Shown here: in pieces, positions 27,796 through 37,578 of the stretch
How positions within the stretch are numbered: the first letter of the stretch is position 1
Layout of the letters: each line of letters starts with the position of its first letter
Source of the DNA: Mycolicibacter nonchromogenicus
GTDB lineage: Bacteria > Actinomycetota > Actinomycetes > Mycobacteriales > Mycobacteriaceae
NCBI RefSeq assembly: GCF_002101775.1
Contig: NZ_LQPI01000040.1
Span: 1 to 64,000 of the forward strand
Direction of reading: 5' to 3'
Length of the DNA: 64,000 nt
Notes under the pieces: generated by a model
What the model saw: only the letters and a program-made list of their open reading frames with translations
Told to the model about the DNA's origin: nothing
Databases searched by the model: none
Program-made: the position numbers and the translations under genes

Positions 27796-29906
27796 TCGCC
27801 ACCGACCTCGAGCTGCGGGGAATGACCTGTGCGTCGTGCGCCGCGCGGGTGGAGCGCGGACTCAACGCGCTCGAGGGTGTGCACGCCACGGTGAACTTCG
27901 CGGTCGAACGGGCCCGCGTCGAACACGATCCGCGTGTCTCGGCCGCAGACCTGGTGCGTGTTGTGGAGAGCACCGGCTATCGGGCCACGGTGGTCGGGCC
28001 GGCCGGGAACGCCCCCGACCAACAACACCCGGAATTGCCGGCCGATCGACTGCTACCGCGGCTGATCGGCTCGGCGCTGCTGGCCGCGCCCGTGGTTGTG
28101 CTGTCGATGGTGACGGCCTGGCAGTTCAGCGATTGGCAGTGGGTGGTGTTTGCGCTGACCACCCCGATCGTGGTGTGGGGCGGTTATCCGTTCCACCGTG
28201 CCGCATTGCGCACCGCCGCCCACCGCGCCGCCACCATGGACACCCTGGTTTCGCTGGGCACCCTCGCGGCCTATCTGTGGTCGGCTGTTGCGGTCATCAC
28301 CGGGGCGGGCCATCTGTATTTCGAGGTGGCGGCCGTCGTCACGGTCTTCCTGCTGGCCGGTCGCTACGCCGAAGCGCACGCCAAACGTTCGGCGGGCGCG
28401 GCGCTGCGGGAACTGCTGGAGCTCGGGGCAAAGGACGCCGCGGTCATGCGGCGCGAGGACGGTGTGCCGAGCGAGGTCCGGGTGCCGATCGCCGACCTGC
28501 GGGTGGGCGACGTCATCGTGGTTCGGCCGGGGGAGCGGGTCGCCGCTGACGGTGTGGTCATCGACGGTGCCACCGCCCTGGACACCTCGGCGATGACGGG
28601 CGAGTCGCTGCCGGTGGAGGTCACCGAGGGCGACAAGGTGCTGGGCGGTTCGCTCAACACCACCGGGCTGGTGCTGGTCCGCGCCACCAAGGTCGGTGCC
28701 GACACGCAGCTGGCCCGGATGGGCGCCATGGTCGCCGACGCTCAGGCCGGTAAGGCATCCGTGCAGCGGCTGGCCGATCGGGTCTCGGCGGTGTTCGTGC
28801 CCGCGGTGCTCGGGATCGCCGCACTCACCCTGGCCGGCTGGCTGCTCAGCGGCGCATCCGTTGCGGCGGCGTTCACCGCGGCCGTCGCGGTGCTGATCAT
28901 CGCCTGCCCGTGCGCGCTGGGGCTGGCCACACCCACCGCCATCCTGGTCGGCACCGGCCGCGGCGCGCAGCTGGGCATCTTGATCAAGGACCCCCGGGTC
29001 CTGGAGGCCGTCAAGGACATCGACACCGTCGTGCTGGACAAGACCGGCACGGTAACCACCGGGGAAATGGCTGTCGGTGGTCTCGCGGTCGCCGGCGGCG
29101 AAGACCCCGATGTCGTGCTGGCCCGGGCCGCTGCCGTCGAATCGGCGTCCGAGCACCCGATCGCCGCGGCCGTCGTCGCCGCGGCCAACGCGGGCGGTCT
29201 GCAGATCGCCGCGGTGACCGAGTTCACCAGCCGTCCCGGCCACGGCGTGAGCGGGGTGGTCGACGGTGTGCGCGTCGAGGTCACCCGCGCGGCCGTCGCT
29301 CACCAGACCGGCACCGCCGTCGACGTCTCCTGGGACGGTCAGGTGCGCGGGACGGTCACCCTGACCGACACCGTGCGGCCCACCAGCGCAGCGGCGGTGG
29401 CCGAGCTCAAGGCCATGGGCATCACTCCCGTGCTGCTCACCGGAGACGGCGCGGCGGTGGCCCGCACGGTGGCCGGTGAAGTCGGGATCGACCCTGCCGA
29501 CGTCATCGCCGATGTCTTGCCCGCGGAGAAGGCCGAGGCGGTCAAGAGACTGCAGGCACAGGGCCGGCGGGTCGCCATGGTCGGTGACGGCGTCAACGAC
29601 TCGGTGGCGCTGGCCACTGCCGACATCGGGATGGCGATGGGGACCGGAACCGATGCCGCGATCGAGGCCGGCGACGTGACGCTGGTGCGCGGTGACCTCG
29701 GCACGGTTGCGACGGCACTGCGGTTGTCCGCACGCACCCTGCGAATCATTCGGCAGAACCTGGTCTGGGCGTTCGGCTACAACATCGCGGCGATTCCGCT
29801 GGCGGCGGCGGGCCTGCTCAACCCGATGATCGCGGGTGCGGCGATGGCGGCCTCGTCAGTTCTGGTGGTGACGAACAGCCTGCGGCTGCGGCGGTTCGAG
29901 CGCTAA
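27792..29906 (+). CDS. Copper-type P1B ATPase (CtpA/CtpB/CtpV-like)
   Basis: 704-residue heavy-metal pump. The N-terminal HMA domain has GMTCASCAARVERGL. The A-domain TGES is in AMTGESLPVE. The intramembrane metal motif is IIACPCALGLATP (CPC). The phosphorylation site is VVLDKTGTVTTGE, the HP motif is SEHPIAA, and the hinge is MVGDGVNDSVALA. The CPC plus CxxC signature and the adjoining CsoR-type operator indicate Cu(I) export. It overlaps the previous ORF by 4 nt but probably has its own copper-responsive promoter. The gene ends convergently 12 bp from the esterase. Confidence 0.93.
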   Translation: MIATDLELRGMTCASCAARVERGLNALEGVHATVNFAVERARVEHDPRVSAADLVRVVESTGYRATVVGPAGNAPDQQHPELPADRLLPRLIGSALLAAPVVVLSMVTAWQFSDWQWVVFALTTPIVVWGGYPFHRAALRTAAHRAATMDTLVSLGTLAAYLWSAVAVITGAGHLYFEVAAVVTVFLLAGRYAEAHAKRSAGAALRELLELGAKDAAVMRREDGVPSEVRVPIADLRVGDVIVVRPGERVAADGVVIDGATALDTSAMTGESLPVEVTEGDKVLGGSLNTTGLVLVRATKVGADTQLARMGAMVADAQAGKASVQRLADRVSAVFVPAVLGIAALTLAGWLLSGASVAAAFTAAVAVLIIACPCALGLATPTAILVGTGRGAQLGILIKDPRVLEAVKDIDTVVLDKTGTVTTGEMAVGGLAVAGGEDPDVVLARAAAVESASEHPIAAAVVAAANAGGLQIAAVTEFTSRPGHGVSGVVDGVRVEVTRAAVAHQTGTAVDVSWDGQVRGTVTLTDTVRPTSAAAVAELKAMGITPVLLTGDGAAVARTVAGEVGIDPADVIADVLPAEKAEAVKRLQAQGRRVAMVGDGVNDSVALATADIGMAMGTGTDAAIEAGDVTLVRGDLGTVATALRLSARTLRIIRQNLVWAFGYNIAAIPLAAAGLLNPMIAGAAMAASSVLVVTNSLRLRRFER

Positions 29907-29918
29907 GGCCCAAGCGCA

Positions 29919-30740
29919 TCACGAGTCCAGCCAGGCCAACTGGGCCGGCAGCTGCTCGCGCCAATAGGTCACGTCGTGGCCGCCGGGGGAGAACCCCCCG
30001 GCCGGCGGTGGGTTCAGTTGGCCGATGAAACTCTTTGTCGCGTAAGCGAAGCTGTCCGAGGTCCCGCAGTCGACGCGCAGCGGGAACGGGGCCAGTCGCG
30101 GCACCAGGTTGAACACTGAGCCCGTCCGCCAGTCGTCGACGCTGTCGAACGCGCCGGCGGGCGCGCCGAAGTAGGTCATGTAGATCGCCGGGCTGATCGC
30201 ACAGATCCCCGCGGTACGTGATGGCCCCAGGCGGGTGGCCAGCTGCAGTGCGCCGTAGCCGCCCATCGACCAGCCCATAAACCCGACGCGGGTGATGTCG
30301 ATGCCCTTCTCCGGCAGCATCGGGATCAGCTCGTTCAGCACCATGGCGCCCGCGTCTTCACCAGAGCTGTGCCGGCGCCAATAGGTGTTGCCGCCGTCGA
30401 CGGCCACCACCGCGAACGGCGGCCGGCCGGCCACGGTCAGCTTCGCCAGTTCTTCCTCCACGCCCAGATCCATCACCCAGGCCGCGTCGCCGTCCTTGCA
30501 GTGCAGGGCGATGACCGGCCGCAGCGGACCGGTCTGCCCCGGCGGGCGGGCGATGATCCAGTTGGTCTCCACGCCGCCGCGGGCGGCCGACACGAACGAG
30601 CCGGATTCGCGGGTCGGGTAGGTGTTGCCGGTCGCCCGCGACTCGGCCGGGTGCCGCCCCGCACCCACGCCGAACAGGCCTGCAGCCCCCGCGGCACCGA
30701 CCCCCAGGCGCAGCGCAGCGCGGCGGGTCAGATCTGCCAT
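29919..30740 (-). CDS. Exported alpha/beta-hydrolase esterase, Rv0519c-like
   Basis: 273 residues. A twin-arginine-type leader, LTRRAALRLGVGAAGAAGLFG, is followed by an esterase-D/mycolyltransferase-like fold. The nucleophile Ser is in FMGWSMGGYGALQLA; an acid residue in RVDCGTSDSF and the His in SPGGHDVTYWREQLP complete the triad. Relatives in M. tuberculosis (Rv0519c, Rv0774c) are esterase/lipase-like. The start is ATG 30740; two ATGs four codons upstream (30752, 30749) are alternatives without a clear ribosome site. Confidence 0.83.
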   Translation of the reverse strand: MADLTRRAALRLGVGAAGAAGLFGVGAGRHPAESRATGNTYPTRESGSFVSAARGGVETNWIIARPPGQTGPLRPVIALHCKDGDAAWVMDLGVEEELAKLTVAGRPPFAVVAVDGGNTYWRRHSSGEDAGAMVLNELIPMLPEKGIDITRVGFMGWSMGGYGALQLATRLGPSRTAGICAISPAIYMTYFGAPAGAFDSVDDWRTGSVFNLVPRLAPFPLRVDCGTSDSFAYATKSFIGQLNPPPAGGFSPGGHDVTYWREQLPAQLAWLDS

Positions 30741-30797
30741 GCACAGCATCATCGCGTGGCGCTTACTCGGTTTGGCCTGTCGCGCCCCGGTTTTTGA

Positions 30798-31787
30798 TCA
30801 GGTTGATGCGGGTTCGTTAGGAACATCGGGAACGGGTGGGCGGCCGAACTGCCGGCGGAACGCCTCCACCGTGTAGCTCACCACGGTTGCCTCCCGCGGG
30901 GCGCGAACCGTCGCCGAGCGGGGGATCCGCACCATGGGTCCGAGCTGGCCGGCGTACTGGTCTGGTTTGCCGATCTTGAGCAGGCCGTCGCCGGCTCCGG
31001 CCGAGTCGGGGGCGATCTCCACCTCACCTTCGGTGACGACGTAGATCAGGTCCTCGACGCTGCCCTGTTCCAGCAGTACCGAGCCCGGTCCCAGCCGGAC
31101 CGGCGCCTGCTGCGGGCGCGTCGGTACGGCGGTCGGCGACAGTTGGACGACGATGTCGGCCAGCGGGACGATCCGGGTGTCGTGGGTCGCGACCACCACA
31201 ACACGGTCGCCGGCCGCCAGCATGCGCAGCAGTTGCACAACTTCGGCGGCCCGAACGTAGTCCAGTTGGGCGGTGGGTTCGTCGGCCAGGATCAGCGGCG
31301 GATCCAGCGCCAGGGCGCGCGCCACCGCCACGCGCTGTTGCTGGCCGCCACTGAGCTGCCCGGGGCGGTGGTGTGTGCGGTCGGCCAGACCGACCCGTGA
31401 CAGCAGATCGCGGGCGCGTTCCTGGGCCGACCACTGGGTCCATCCGGCCGCCCACATCGGGACCATCACGTTCTCCAGCGCGGTCAGGCTCGGCACCAGA
31501 TTGAACGCCTGGAAGACGATGCCCACCGTGCGCCGCCGGTAGGAGGTGATGTCACGGCGGCTGAGCGTGGTCACATCGGTGGCGCCGAACAGGATCTGCC
31601 CGCTGGTCGGGCTCAGGATGCCGCCCAAACACGACAACAGCGTCGTCTTGCCGCAGCCACTGGGACCGAGCACCACCACCAATGATCCGGCCGGGACATC
31701 GAGGCTCAGGCCGTGGATCGGACGGATCGGCTCGCCGCCGCCGGTGGCGTATTCGATGACCAGATCACGGATCCGCAGGTCGCCCAC
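30798..31787 (-). CDS. ABC ATPase with C-terminal cyclic-nucleotide-binding-like domain, Rv0073-like
   Basis: 329 residues. The first about 225 are a MacB/LolD-type ATPase: Walker [11 protein letters not shown]-loop VFQAFNLV, signature LSGGQQQR, Walker B LILADEP, H-loop VATHD. The last about 100 residues look like a cNMP-binding jelly roll: [30 protein letters not shown], and [18 protein letters not shown]. That would tie transport to a ligand or membrane signal. The glutamine-transport label used for the relative is weakly founded. The start is GTG 31787, just after the permease stop. Confidence 0.82.
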   Translation of the reverse strand: MGDLRIRDLVIEYATGGGEPIRPIHGLSLDVPAGSLVVVLGPSGCGKTTLLSCLGGILSPTSGQILFGATDVTTLSRRDITSYRRRTVGIVFQAFNLVPSLTALENVMVPMWAAGWTQWSAQERARDLLSRVGLADRTHHRPGQLSGGQQQRVAVARALALDPPLILADEPTAQLDYVRAAEVVQLLRMLAAGDRVVVVATHDTRIVPLADIVVQLSPTAVPTRPQQAPVRLGPGSVLLEQGSVEDLIYVVTEGEVEIAPDSAGAGDGLLKIGKPDQYAGQLGPMVRIPRSATVRAPREATVVSYTVEAFRRQFGRPPVPDVPNEPAST

Positions 31788-31790
31788 GAG

Positions 31791-32834
31791 TCACGGCCCT
31801 CCGAACGCCAGTACCGGATCCACGGCCACCGCGTGGCGCAGACCCGCGAGGCTGGCCAGCAGACCGATCCCCACCGCGGTCAGGATCAGCAGCGCGAACG
31901 ACGAGCCGGTCACCGCCACCAGCATCGGAAACAGCGGTCCGATCGACACCGTCAAGACGCCACCGAGCACCGCTGCGGCCACCGCGACCACCACCGCTTG
32001 CAGCGCCAGCCCGGCCAGCACCAACCACGTGGTGACCCCCAGCGCCTTGAACACCGCGAAGTCGCGGGTGCGTTCCAGCGCAGACAGGTAGATCAGCGAG
32101 CCCACGATCAGGGCGGCGACCCCCCACAGCAGCACCGACATGTAGGTCAGGGCCATCTGTGCCCCCGCCAGCGGGCGGACCATGTCGTCGACGGCGGCGG
32201 CCCGGTCCACCACCCGGTAGCCCTCCGGCACGTGCGCGGCTGCGCCCCGCACGCCGATCGCCGAGACCACCGGCTGTCCCGAATACATCAGCCGCTGAGC
32301 GCCCCCCACGGTCAAGAAGCCATTGGGTTGGCCGGCCAGCGTGGTCGACTTCTCCACCAGGCCGACGATCCGCAGCTTGTCCGCTCCCAGTTCGATTTCG
32401 TCGCCGACGGCGCGCTTGAGCGTGGTCGACATCGCGATCTCGTTGGGCTCGGTCGGTGCCCGCCCCTGTGTCAATGGCGGCATCGCGGCCTTGGGCACGC
32501 CGTAGATGTTCACGTTCAGCGGCGACTGGCCGTCCTGCAGGATGGTGTTGCCGTAGACCACCGGCAGCGCCGCGTCCACGCCGGCGATTCGGGCGACGTC
32601 GCCGGCTTCGGCCTGCGGGAAGCGTGACGAGCCCATGAAGGGCCCGACCGCGGCCGTCTGGATCAGGTAGCCGTCGATGGCCAGGGAATCGACCACGTGC
32701 TCCGCCTCGACCCGGAATCCGTGCGTCAGTCCGGCCAGGACCAGGGTCAGGGCGAACACCATCGCGGTGCCCACCGCGGCGACGATGAAACGGCGCAGTC
32801 GCCACTGCAGATCTCGAAAGGCGGTGATTAACAT
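31791..32834 (-). CDS. FtsX/MacB-type ABC permease, Rv0072-like
   Basis: 347 residues. An N-terminal helix (RFIVAAVGTAMVFALTLVLAG) is followed by a periplasmic MacB-like domain (about 45-220) with RIVGLVEKSTTLAGQPNGF. Three C-terminal helices form one FtsX domain ending in LRHAVAVDPVLAFGGP. ATG 32834 gives MLITAFRDLQWRLRR, the usual amphipathic start; the frame is open 15 codons further upstream. The ATPase gene follows after 3 nt, so both form one transport unit. Confidence 0.83.
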   Translation of the reverse strand: MLITAFRDLQWRLRRFIVAAVGTAMVFALTLVLAGLTHGFRVEAEHVVDSLAIDGYLIQTAAVGPFMGSSRFPQAEAGDVARIAGVDAALPVVYGNTILQDGQSPLNVNIYGVPKAAMPPLTQGRAPTEPNEIAMSTTLKRAVGDEIELGADKLRIVGLVEKSTTLAGQPNGFLTVGGAQRLMYSGQPVVSAIGVRGAAAHVPEGYRVVDRAAAVDDMVRPLAGAQMALTYMSVLLWGVAALIVGSLIYLSALERTRDFAVFKALGVTTWLVLAGLALQAVVVAVAAAVLGGVLTVSIGPLFPMLVAVTGSSFALLILTAVGIGLLASLAGLRHAVAVDPVLAFGGP

Positions 32835-33014
32835 CCGCACCACCGCGATGTTATCGCAGCTTGCGGCCGTGACGGCCATCTCGGCGTAAGGCCGGAAGAG
32901 CCTCCGCTAATCCGGAATTGCCGGTCAACCGCTACCTTTTGGACTACAAATACACACACGTACACACACGCCCCTTTCCCGAGCGCGGTGTACGCCCCAG
33001 GGAGGGGGTCGGTG

Positions 33015-34355
33015 ATGGATTACGCTGCGCTGCCACCGGAGATCAACTCGTTGCGGATCTACACCGGGCCGGGTTCCGCGCCGATGCGCGCCGCTGCCGC
33101 CGCCTGGGGTGGGCTCTCCGCCGAACTGCACTCGGCGGTCGCATCCTATGAAGCGGTGATCGCCGAACTGACGGCCCAGGCCTGGCTGGGGCCGGCGTCT
33201 GAGGCGCTGACTCGGGCCGCCGCACGGTACGTGGCCTGGATGACGGAGACCGCGGCGCAGATCGACCACACGGCCGCACAGGCCAACGCGGCGGCGGCGG
33301 CCTACGACGCGGCGCACAGTGCGACGGTGCCCCCGTCGGTGGTGGGGGCCAACCGAGTCCAACTCCAGCTGCTGATCGCCACCAATGTCTTGGGCACCAA
33401 CACCGCGGCGATCGCCGCCAACGAGGCCGAGTACGCCGAGATGTGGGCCCAGGACGCGGCCGCCATGTATGCCTACGCCGCCGCTTCGGCGGCCGCGACC
33501 GGTCTCGCACCGTTTCAGGCGCCACCGCAGACCAGCAATCCCGCGGGACCGGCCAGCCAGGCCGACTCGTCGTCGGACATCCAGTCCCTGCTCAGCCAGC
33601 TGGCATCGGGGATCGGCGGGTCGCCGAACAACTCGCTGCTGCAGACGGCGGCGGCCACGCTTCCCGGCGTGGCGCAGGGGCCCGATGACCTGCTGGTGTG
33701 GCCGAGCTTCTCGGACCTGTTCGGCGTGAGTGCGGTGTCGACGGCGGGGCTGGTCATGTCGATCGGCGCCTGGGCTGCGGGGGACGCCAGCACCCGCGAG
33801 ATCTTGGCCGAGCAGGACCAGTTGCAGCTGGTGGAGTACGAGATCCTGCACAGCATCGAGCTGTTCTCCCCGTTGACACCGTCGCGGCCGCTGGTGCCCG
33901 GGGCGTCGCTGTCGGCGGCGATGGGCGAGGCGATCACCGCCGGGAACCTGTCGGTGCCGATCAACTGGGCGGCCAACGCCCCGGAGATCCGGAGTCTGTC
34001 GTACACCAAGCCGCTGGCGGGACCGGCCTTGGGCGGAGCGCCGGCGACGTCCCTGAGCGCTGCCGGTACCGCCTTCAGTCAGATGGCGTTGGCGGGCATG
34101 GGTGGCAGCGCCCTGGCGGGTTCGATCAGTCGCGGCCGCGGGGGTGCCGACGCGGAATCGAACGCGAAAGTGCAACTGCCTCAACGTGCGGCGGGCGCGG
34201 CGGCTGATTCGCCGGCCGGCGACACCGGGGACGCCCCCGGCCCGTCGCTGATGGGCATCGCCGCGGAGATCCGCGAATTCGCCGAGCTGCGGGATCGCGG
34301 GTTGATCACCAACGACGAGTACAACGAGCAGAAAATGCGCCTGTTAGGGCAGTGA
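33015..34355 (+). CDS. PPE family protein, SVP-type, with C-terminal SHOCT-like domain
   Basis: 446 residues. The N-terminal PPE domain (about 1-175) has MDYAALPPEINSLRIYTGPG, AWLGPASEAL (the WxG tip) and LIATNVLGTNTAAIAANEAEY. An SVP-type motif GNLSVPINW lies near residue 315. After a low-complexity linker the last 32 residues, IAAEIREFAELRDRGLITND plus EYNEQKMRLL, look like a SHOCT domain. PPE proteins are type VII (ESX) substrates, normally paired with PE partners; no PE gene is adjacent. The start is ATG 33015 with GGAGGGG 8 nt upstream. Confidence 0.88.
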   Translation: MDYAALPPEINSLRIYTGPGSAPMRAAAAAWGGLSAELHSAVASYEAVIAELTAQAWLGPASEALTRAAARYVAWMTETAAQIDHTAAQANAAAAAYDAAHSATVPPSVVGANRVQLQLLIATNVLGTNTAAIAANEAEYAEMWAQDAAAMYAYAAASAAATGLAPFQAPPQTSNPAGPASQADSSSDIQSLLSQLASGIGGSPNNSLLQTAAATLPGVAQGPDDLLVWPSFSDLFGVSAVSTAGLVMSIGAWAAGDASTREILAEQDQLQLVEYEILHSIELFSPLTPSRPLVPGASLSAAMGEAITAGNLSVPINWAANAPEIRSLSYTKPLAGPALGGAPATSLSAAGTAFSQMALAGMGGSALAGSISRGRGGADAESNAKVQLPQRAAGAAADSPAGDTGDAPGPSLMGIAAEIREFAELRDRGLITNDEYNEQKMRLLGQ

Positions 34356-34472
34356 TCTAATTCCGCGTTTGCGGTTGATCTTCCGCACAAATACCGCCCT
34401 TGTGGACGCAAGTCTCGCTGGCTAAGCTCCGGCCACTCAGTGGTTGCCAGGGGTGAGGCGAGGGGGCGGGAA

Positions 34473-36005
34473 ATGGTCGATTGGGGCAGTGCGGGTTGTC
34501 TCAGCAGGAACCGCAATACCCTCGCGGGGGTCTGCTTGGCGCTGGCGGTGGCACCCGTGTCACCGGCCTCGGCCGATGTCGAAGACCTGTTGGATCAGTT
34601 TTTCGACGTCGCGAGCCTGGGCGCTTCGTCGGTACCCGACGTCGCCACCGCCAGCGACCTGTGGGACGCCCAGGTCGGTGCCGATATCTACGTGTGGGCC
34701 TCGGCGGCTGAGACCGTCGTCGCCGGGCTGTCGCAGGACCAGCTGTACGCGTCAATTCACGATCTGGGCGAGCTGTGGATTCAGGGACCAGGTGTCCTGG
34801 TGGATCCGATCATCAACCCGCTCTTCGCTTTTGACGGCGCATGCGGGCTGATCTGCAACGGTGTCGACGGCACCGTGGACAGTCCCGACGGTGGCGACGG
34901 CGGCTGGCTGTTCGGCGACGGCGGCAACGGTTACAACCCCGGCGCCGACCAGAACACCGAGTTGGGGGTCAACGGCGGCGACGGCGGCGATGCCGGGATG
35001 GTCGGCAACGGTGGTTTCGGCGGCGACGGCGGGGCCAGCGCCAACGGCGGCGTCGGCGGGACCGGCGGCTGGTTCATGGGCAACGGCGGCGACGGCGGTT
35101 GGGGCGGTGACGGGCTCGACAGTGTCTCGGGGACTGCCGGCAACGGGGGCGACGGTGGGTTGGGCGGCGATGCGATCTCACTGTTCGGCGCGGGCGGACG
35201 CGGCGGTGACGGCGGTGATGGCGGCTGGGGCAACGATGGCGGCGACGGTGGCGATGGCGGCAAGGCTGCCGATGGCGGCGACGCCGTCATGGGCTTCAGT
35301 GGTGCCGGCGGTTCAGGCGGCTACGGCGGGAATGGTGGTGTCGGCACCGCAGATCACCCCAGCGGTGGCAACGGTGGCAACGGCGGTGCGGCCGGCAACG
35401 GCGGCGCCCTGCAGTTCATGGGTGACCCCGGTGCGGGTGGCTTCAGCGCGCCGGGCGGCAACGGTGGCGACGCCCTGGCCGGGTCGTTCGGCAACGGCGG
35501 AAACGGTGGACACGGCGGCGTGGGCGGAACGGGCGGGTACGGCGGCGTGCCGAGTCACGGCCGGGTCGGCGGTGACGGTGGCGACGGCGGCGCGGCGGGA
35601 TCGCCTGCCGGCATAGCGGGCAACGGTGGCGACGGCGGCATCGGTGGAAACGGCATGGTCGGTGCGCCCGGCAGCGGGGAGAGTGGTGGCGGTGGCAAGG
35701 GAGGCAACGGTGGCGCCGGCGGCGCCGGCACGGTCGGGGACCCCATAGGAGGCACCGGAGGGCGCGGCGGGGATGGCGGTGACGCCGGAAACGGAGCGAT
35801 TGCGGATGCGGCCGGATCCGGGGGCGCCGGTGGGGCGGGCGGCGCGGCCGGGCCCGGCGGGTCGGTCGGTCGCGGCGGCGACGGCGGCAATGGCGGCGTG
35901 GGCGGTCAGGCTCCTGCGCCGGGGGCAGGCGGTAAGGGTGGTAGTGGCGGAGCGGGCAACCCCGATGGCAGCGACGGTCAGTCCGGGCCGCCCGGCGGCT
36001 CGTGA
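34473..36005 (+). CDS. Secreted PGRS glycine-rich protein lacking a PE domain
   Basis: 510 residues. A signal peptide (RNRNTLAGVCLALAVAPVSP, likely cut after PASA) is followed by an acidic spacer (about 35-130) and a long PGRS array from about 135 to the end. The array is made of GGxGGx and GNGGDGG repeats with about one third or more glycine. The array begins NGVDGTVDSPDGGDGGWLFG, closely like the start of the PGRS segment in the GH5 hybrid at 24.6-26.8 kb. No PE domain precedes it. The start is ATG 34473 with GAGGGGG upstream. It is convergent with the PPE-PPW gene after 10 bp. Confidence 0.82.
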   Translation: MVDWGSAGCLSRNRNTLAGVCLALAVAPVSPASADVEDLLDQFFDVASLGASSVPDVATASDLWDAQVGADIYVWASAAETVVAGLSQDQLYASIHDLGELWIQGPGVLVDPIINPLFAFDGACGLICNGVDGTVDSPDGGDGGWLFGDGGNGYNPGADQNTELGVNGGDGGDAGMVGNGGFGGDGGASANGGVGGTGGWFMGNGGDGGWGGDGLDSVSGTAGNGGDGGLGGDAISLFGAGGRGGDGGDGGWGNDGGDGGDGGKAADGGDAVMGFSGAGGSGGYGGNGGVGTADHPSGGNGGNGGAAGNGGALQFMGDPGAGGFSAPGGNGGDALAGSFGNGGNGGHGGVGGTGGYGGVPSHGRVGGDGGDGGAAGSPAGIAGNGGDGGIGGNGMVGAPGSGESGGGGKGGNGGAGGAGTVGDPIGGTGGRGGDGGDAGNGAIADAAGSGGAGGAGGAAGPGGSVGRGGDGGNGGVGGQAPAPGAGGKGGSGGAGNPDGSDGQSGPPGGS

Positions 36006-36015
36006 CCGGATCGGG

Positions 36016-37458
36016 TCAGCCGAGCTGATCCGGGCCTTCGGGTGCCGGCCAGTCATGCGGCAGCATCGGGATGGTGGGTCCGGTGGCGCTCTCGGCAATT
36101 GCGTGCAAACCGGTTGCCGCAGAGTATTTCTCATGCCCAGCAGTGCCTGAGAACCCCATCTGGACCGCGCCCTGCCGGTCGGCCAGAGCCTCCGGTGAGT
36201 TGAGGTATTCGTAGCGGTGTCCAGGGTCGGTCAGGGCCTTGCGCTGCCGGCGTCGGCGCGCCCGGTCTGTGGAGGCGCCGCCGCCCACTGTCGCCTCGAC
36301 CGCGTCGCGACGCTGCTCCTGCGCAGAAACGCTCGAGCGTACTTTCATCGGCGTCCCGCTGGCCGGGCCGGCGCCCACCAGGTAGGGGAGGAATGCTGAT
36401 TCAGTGCCGGTGAACGGCGGCGGAAGTGGCGGGGCGGCACCGGCCACGCCGGCGGCCGGCGCCAGCGCCGGCGGGGCCGGGGGACCTGCCGCGGCGGGAG
36501 CCGGCGATGCCGCCGTCGGGGCTGCCGCGGCAGCGGGCACGGGCTGTGCGGGGTTCGGAGAGGGCGCCGCAGGTGCGGCGGGTGCGTTGCTTACCGCCAC
36601 GTCGGCCAGCCCGGTGACACCGACCACCCCACCGAGCGGCAACACGGGTGCGACCAAGCCGAGCATGGTTTCGGTCAGCGCGGTTACCGCCGGCGCCATT
36701 CCGAGCACGATCTCACCGGCGTAGTGCGGCGCGATGGTCATCAGCACCGGGTCACTGATCAGGCTGGTGAGGGGATTGTTGCTGGACAAGTCGGCCTGGA
36801 TGGCCTCGTTGATCTCAGCGATCCGGGTGGTCCACCAGCTCTCCTGGTAGATGTTGCCGAAGTCCTGGGAGGGCGCCTGGCCGGTCCGGTGCTGGTGGTC
36901 GCGATGCTTCGGGGTGTCGGGATTGAGGACCGTGGGCGCGGTCGAAGCCGCCGGCGATGACGCCACCGCCGCTGCGGTCACCTCCTGATACGTCGACATC
37001 GTGGTTGCCGCCTGAACCCACATCCGGGTGTAGTCGGCCTCGTTGACCGCGATCGGAATCGCATTGATCCCAAAGAAGTTCGTCGCCACCAGTACGGCAT
37101 GGAGGGCGTGGTTGGCGGCCAGCTCGCCCGACGTGGGCATGGCGGCCAGCGCGGACGTGTACGCGGTGGCGGCGGTCTGATGTTGAGCTGCCAACGTCAT
37201 GCTGTCCGCGCCGGCTTTGGTCAGCCAGGCCAGATACGGAACATTCGCCGCGACATAGGATTCCGCGCTCGGGCCCTGCCATGAGCCCGCCTGTACGGCC
37301 GAGAGCAGGGTGGAAAGTTCTTGCGCCACTTCGGTGTATTCCGTGCTCAGGGCATCCCACATCGCGGCGGCTGCCAGCAGTGGTCCCGCACCCGGTCCGC
37401 TGCTCAGCAGAGCCGAGTGCACCTCCGGTGGCGAGGCCATCCAAATCGGCTCCGTCAT
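36016..37458 (-). CDS. PPE family protein, PPW-type
   Basis: 480 residues. The PPE domain has [39 protein letters not shown] and [22 protein letters not shown] Pro/Ala-rich middle (about 290-350) follows, then [20 protein letters not shown] and the C-terminal PPW-type motif PMLPHDW. It is an ESX-exported surface protein by family. No PE partner lies beside it. The start is ATG 37458. Confidence 0.9.
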   Translation of the reverse strand: MTEPIWMASPPEVHSALLSSGPGAGPLLAAAAMWDALSTEYTEVAQELSTLLSAVQAGSWQGPSAESYVAANVPYLAWLTKAGADSMTLAAQHQTAATAYTSALAAMPTSGELAANHALHAVLVATNFFGINAIPIAVNEADYTRMWVQAATTMSTYQEVTAAAVASSPAASTAPTVLNPDTPKHRDHQHRTGQAPSQDFGNIYQESWWTTRIAEINEAIQADLSSNNPLTSLISDPVLMTIAPHYAGEIVLGMAPAVTALTETMLGLVAPVLPLGGVVGVTGLADVAVSNAPAAPAAPSPNPAQPVPAAAAAPTAASPAPAAAGPPAPPALAPAAGVAGAAPPLPPPFTGTESAFLPYLVGAGPASGTPMKVRSSVSAQEQRRDAVEATVGGGASTDRARRRRQRKALTDPGHRYEYLNSPEALADRQGAVQMGFSGTAGHEKYSAATGLHAIAESATGPTIPMLPHDWPAPEGPDQLG

Positions 37459-37578
37459 GGTCGCCTTCCGCGCGGTGAACAGACGAAATCCTAAACCTCA
37501 AATCTTGACTATTTCCTGGGGATTTACTCGGGATGAGGATCCAAAGCGTGAATGGGGCCCGCAGATGCTTCGACGAGG

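Noticed and set aside
32951..32970. Short TACACACACG direct repeat before the PPE gene
   Set aside because: Two 10-bp copies of a simple CA-rich sequence are too little to call an operator or a functional repeat.
36016..37458. PE partner for the PPE genes
   Set aside because: No PE-domain ORF is found beside either PPE gene; the only glycine-rich neighbour has a signal peptide instead.
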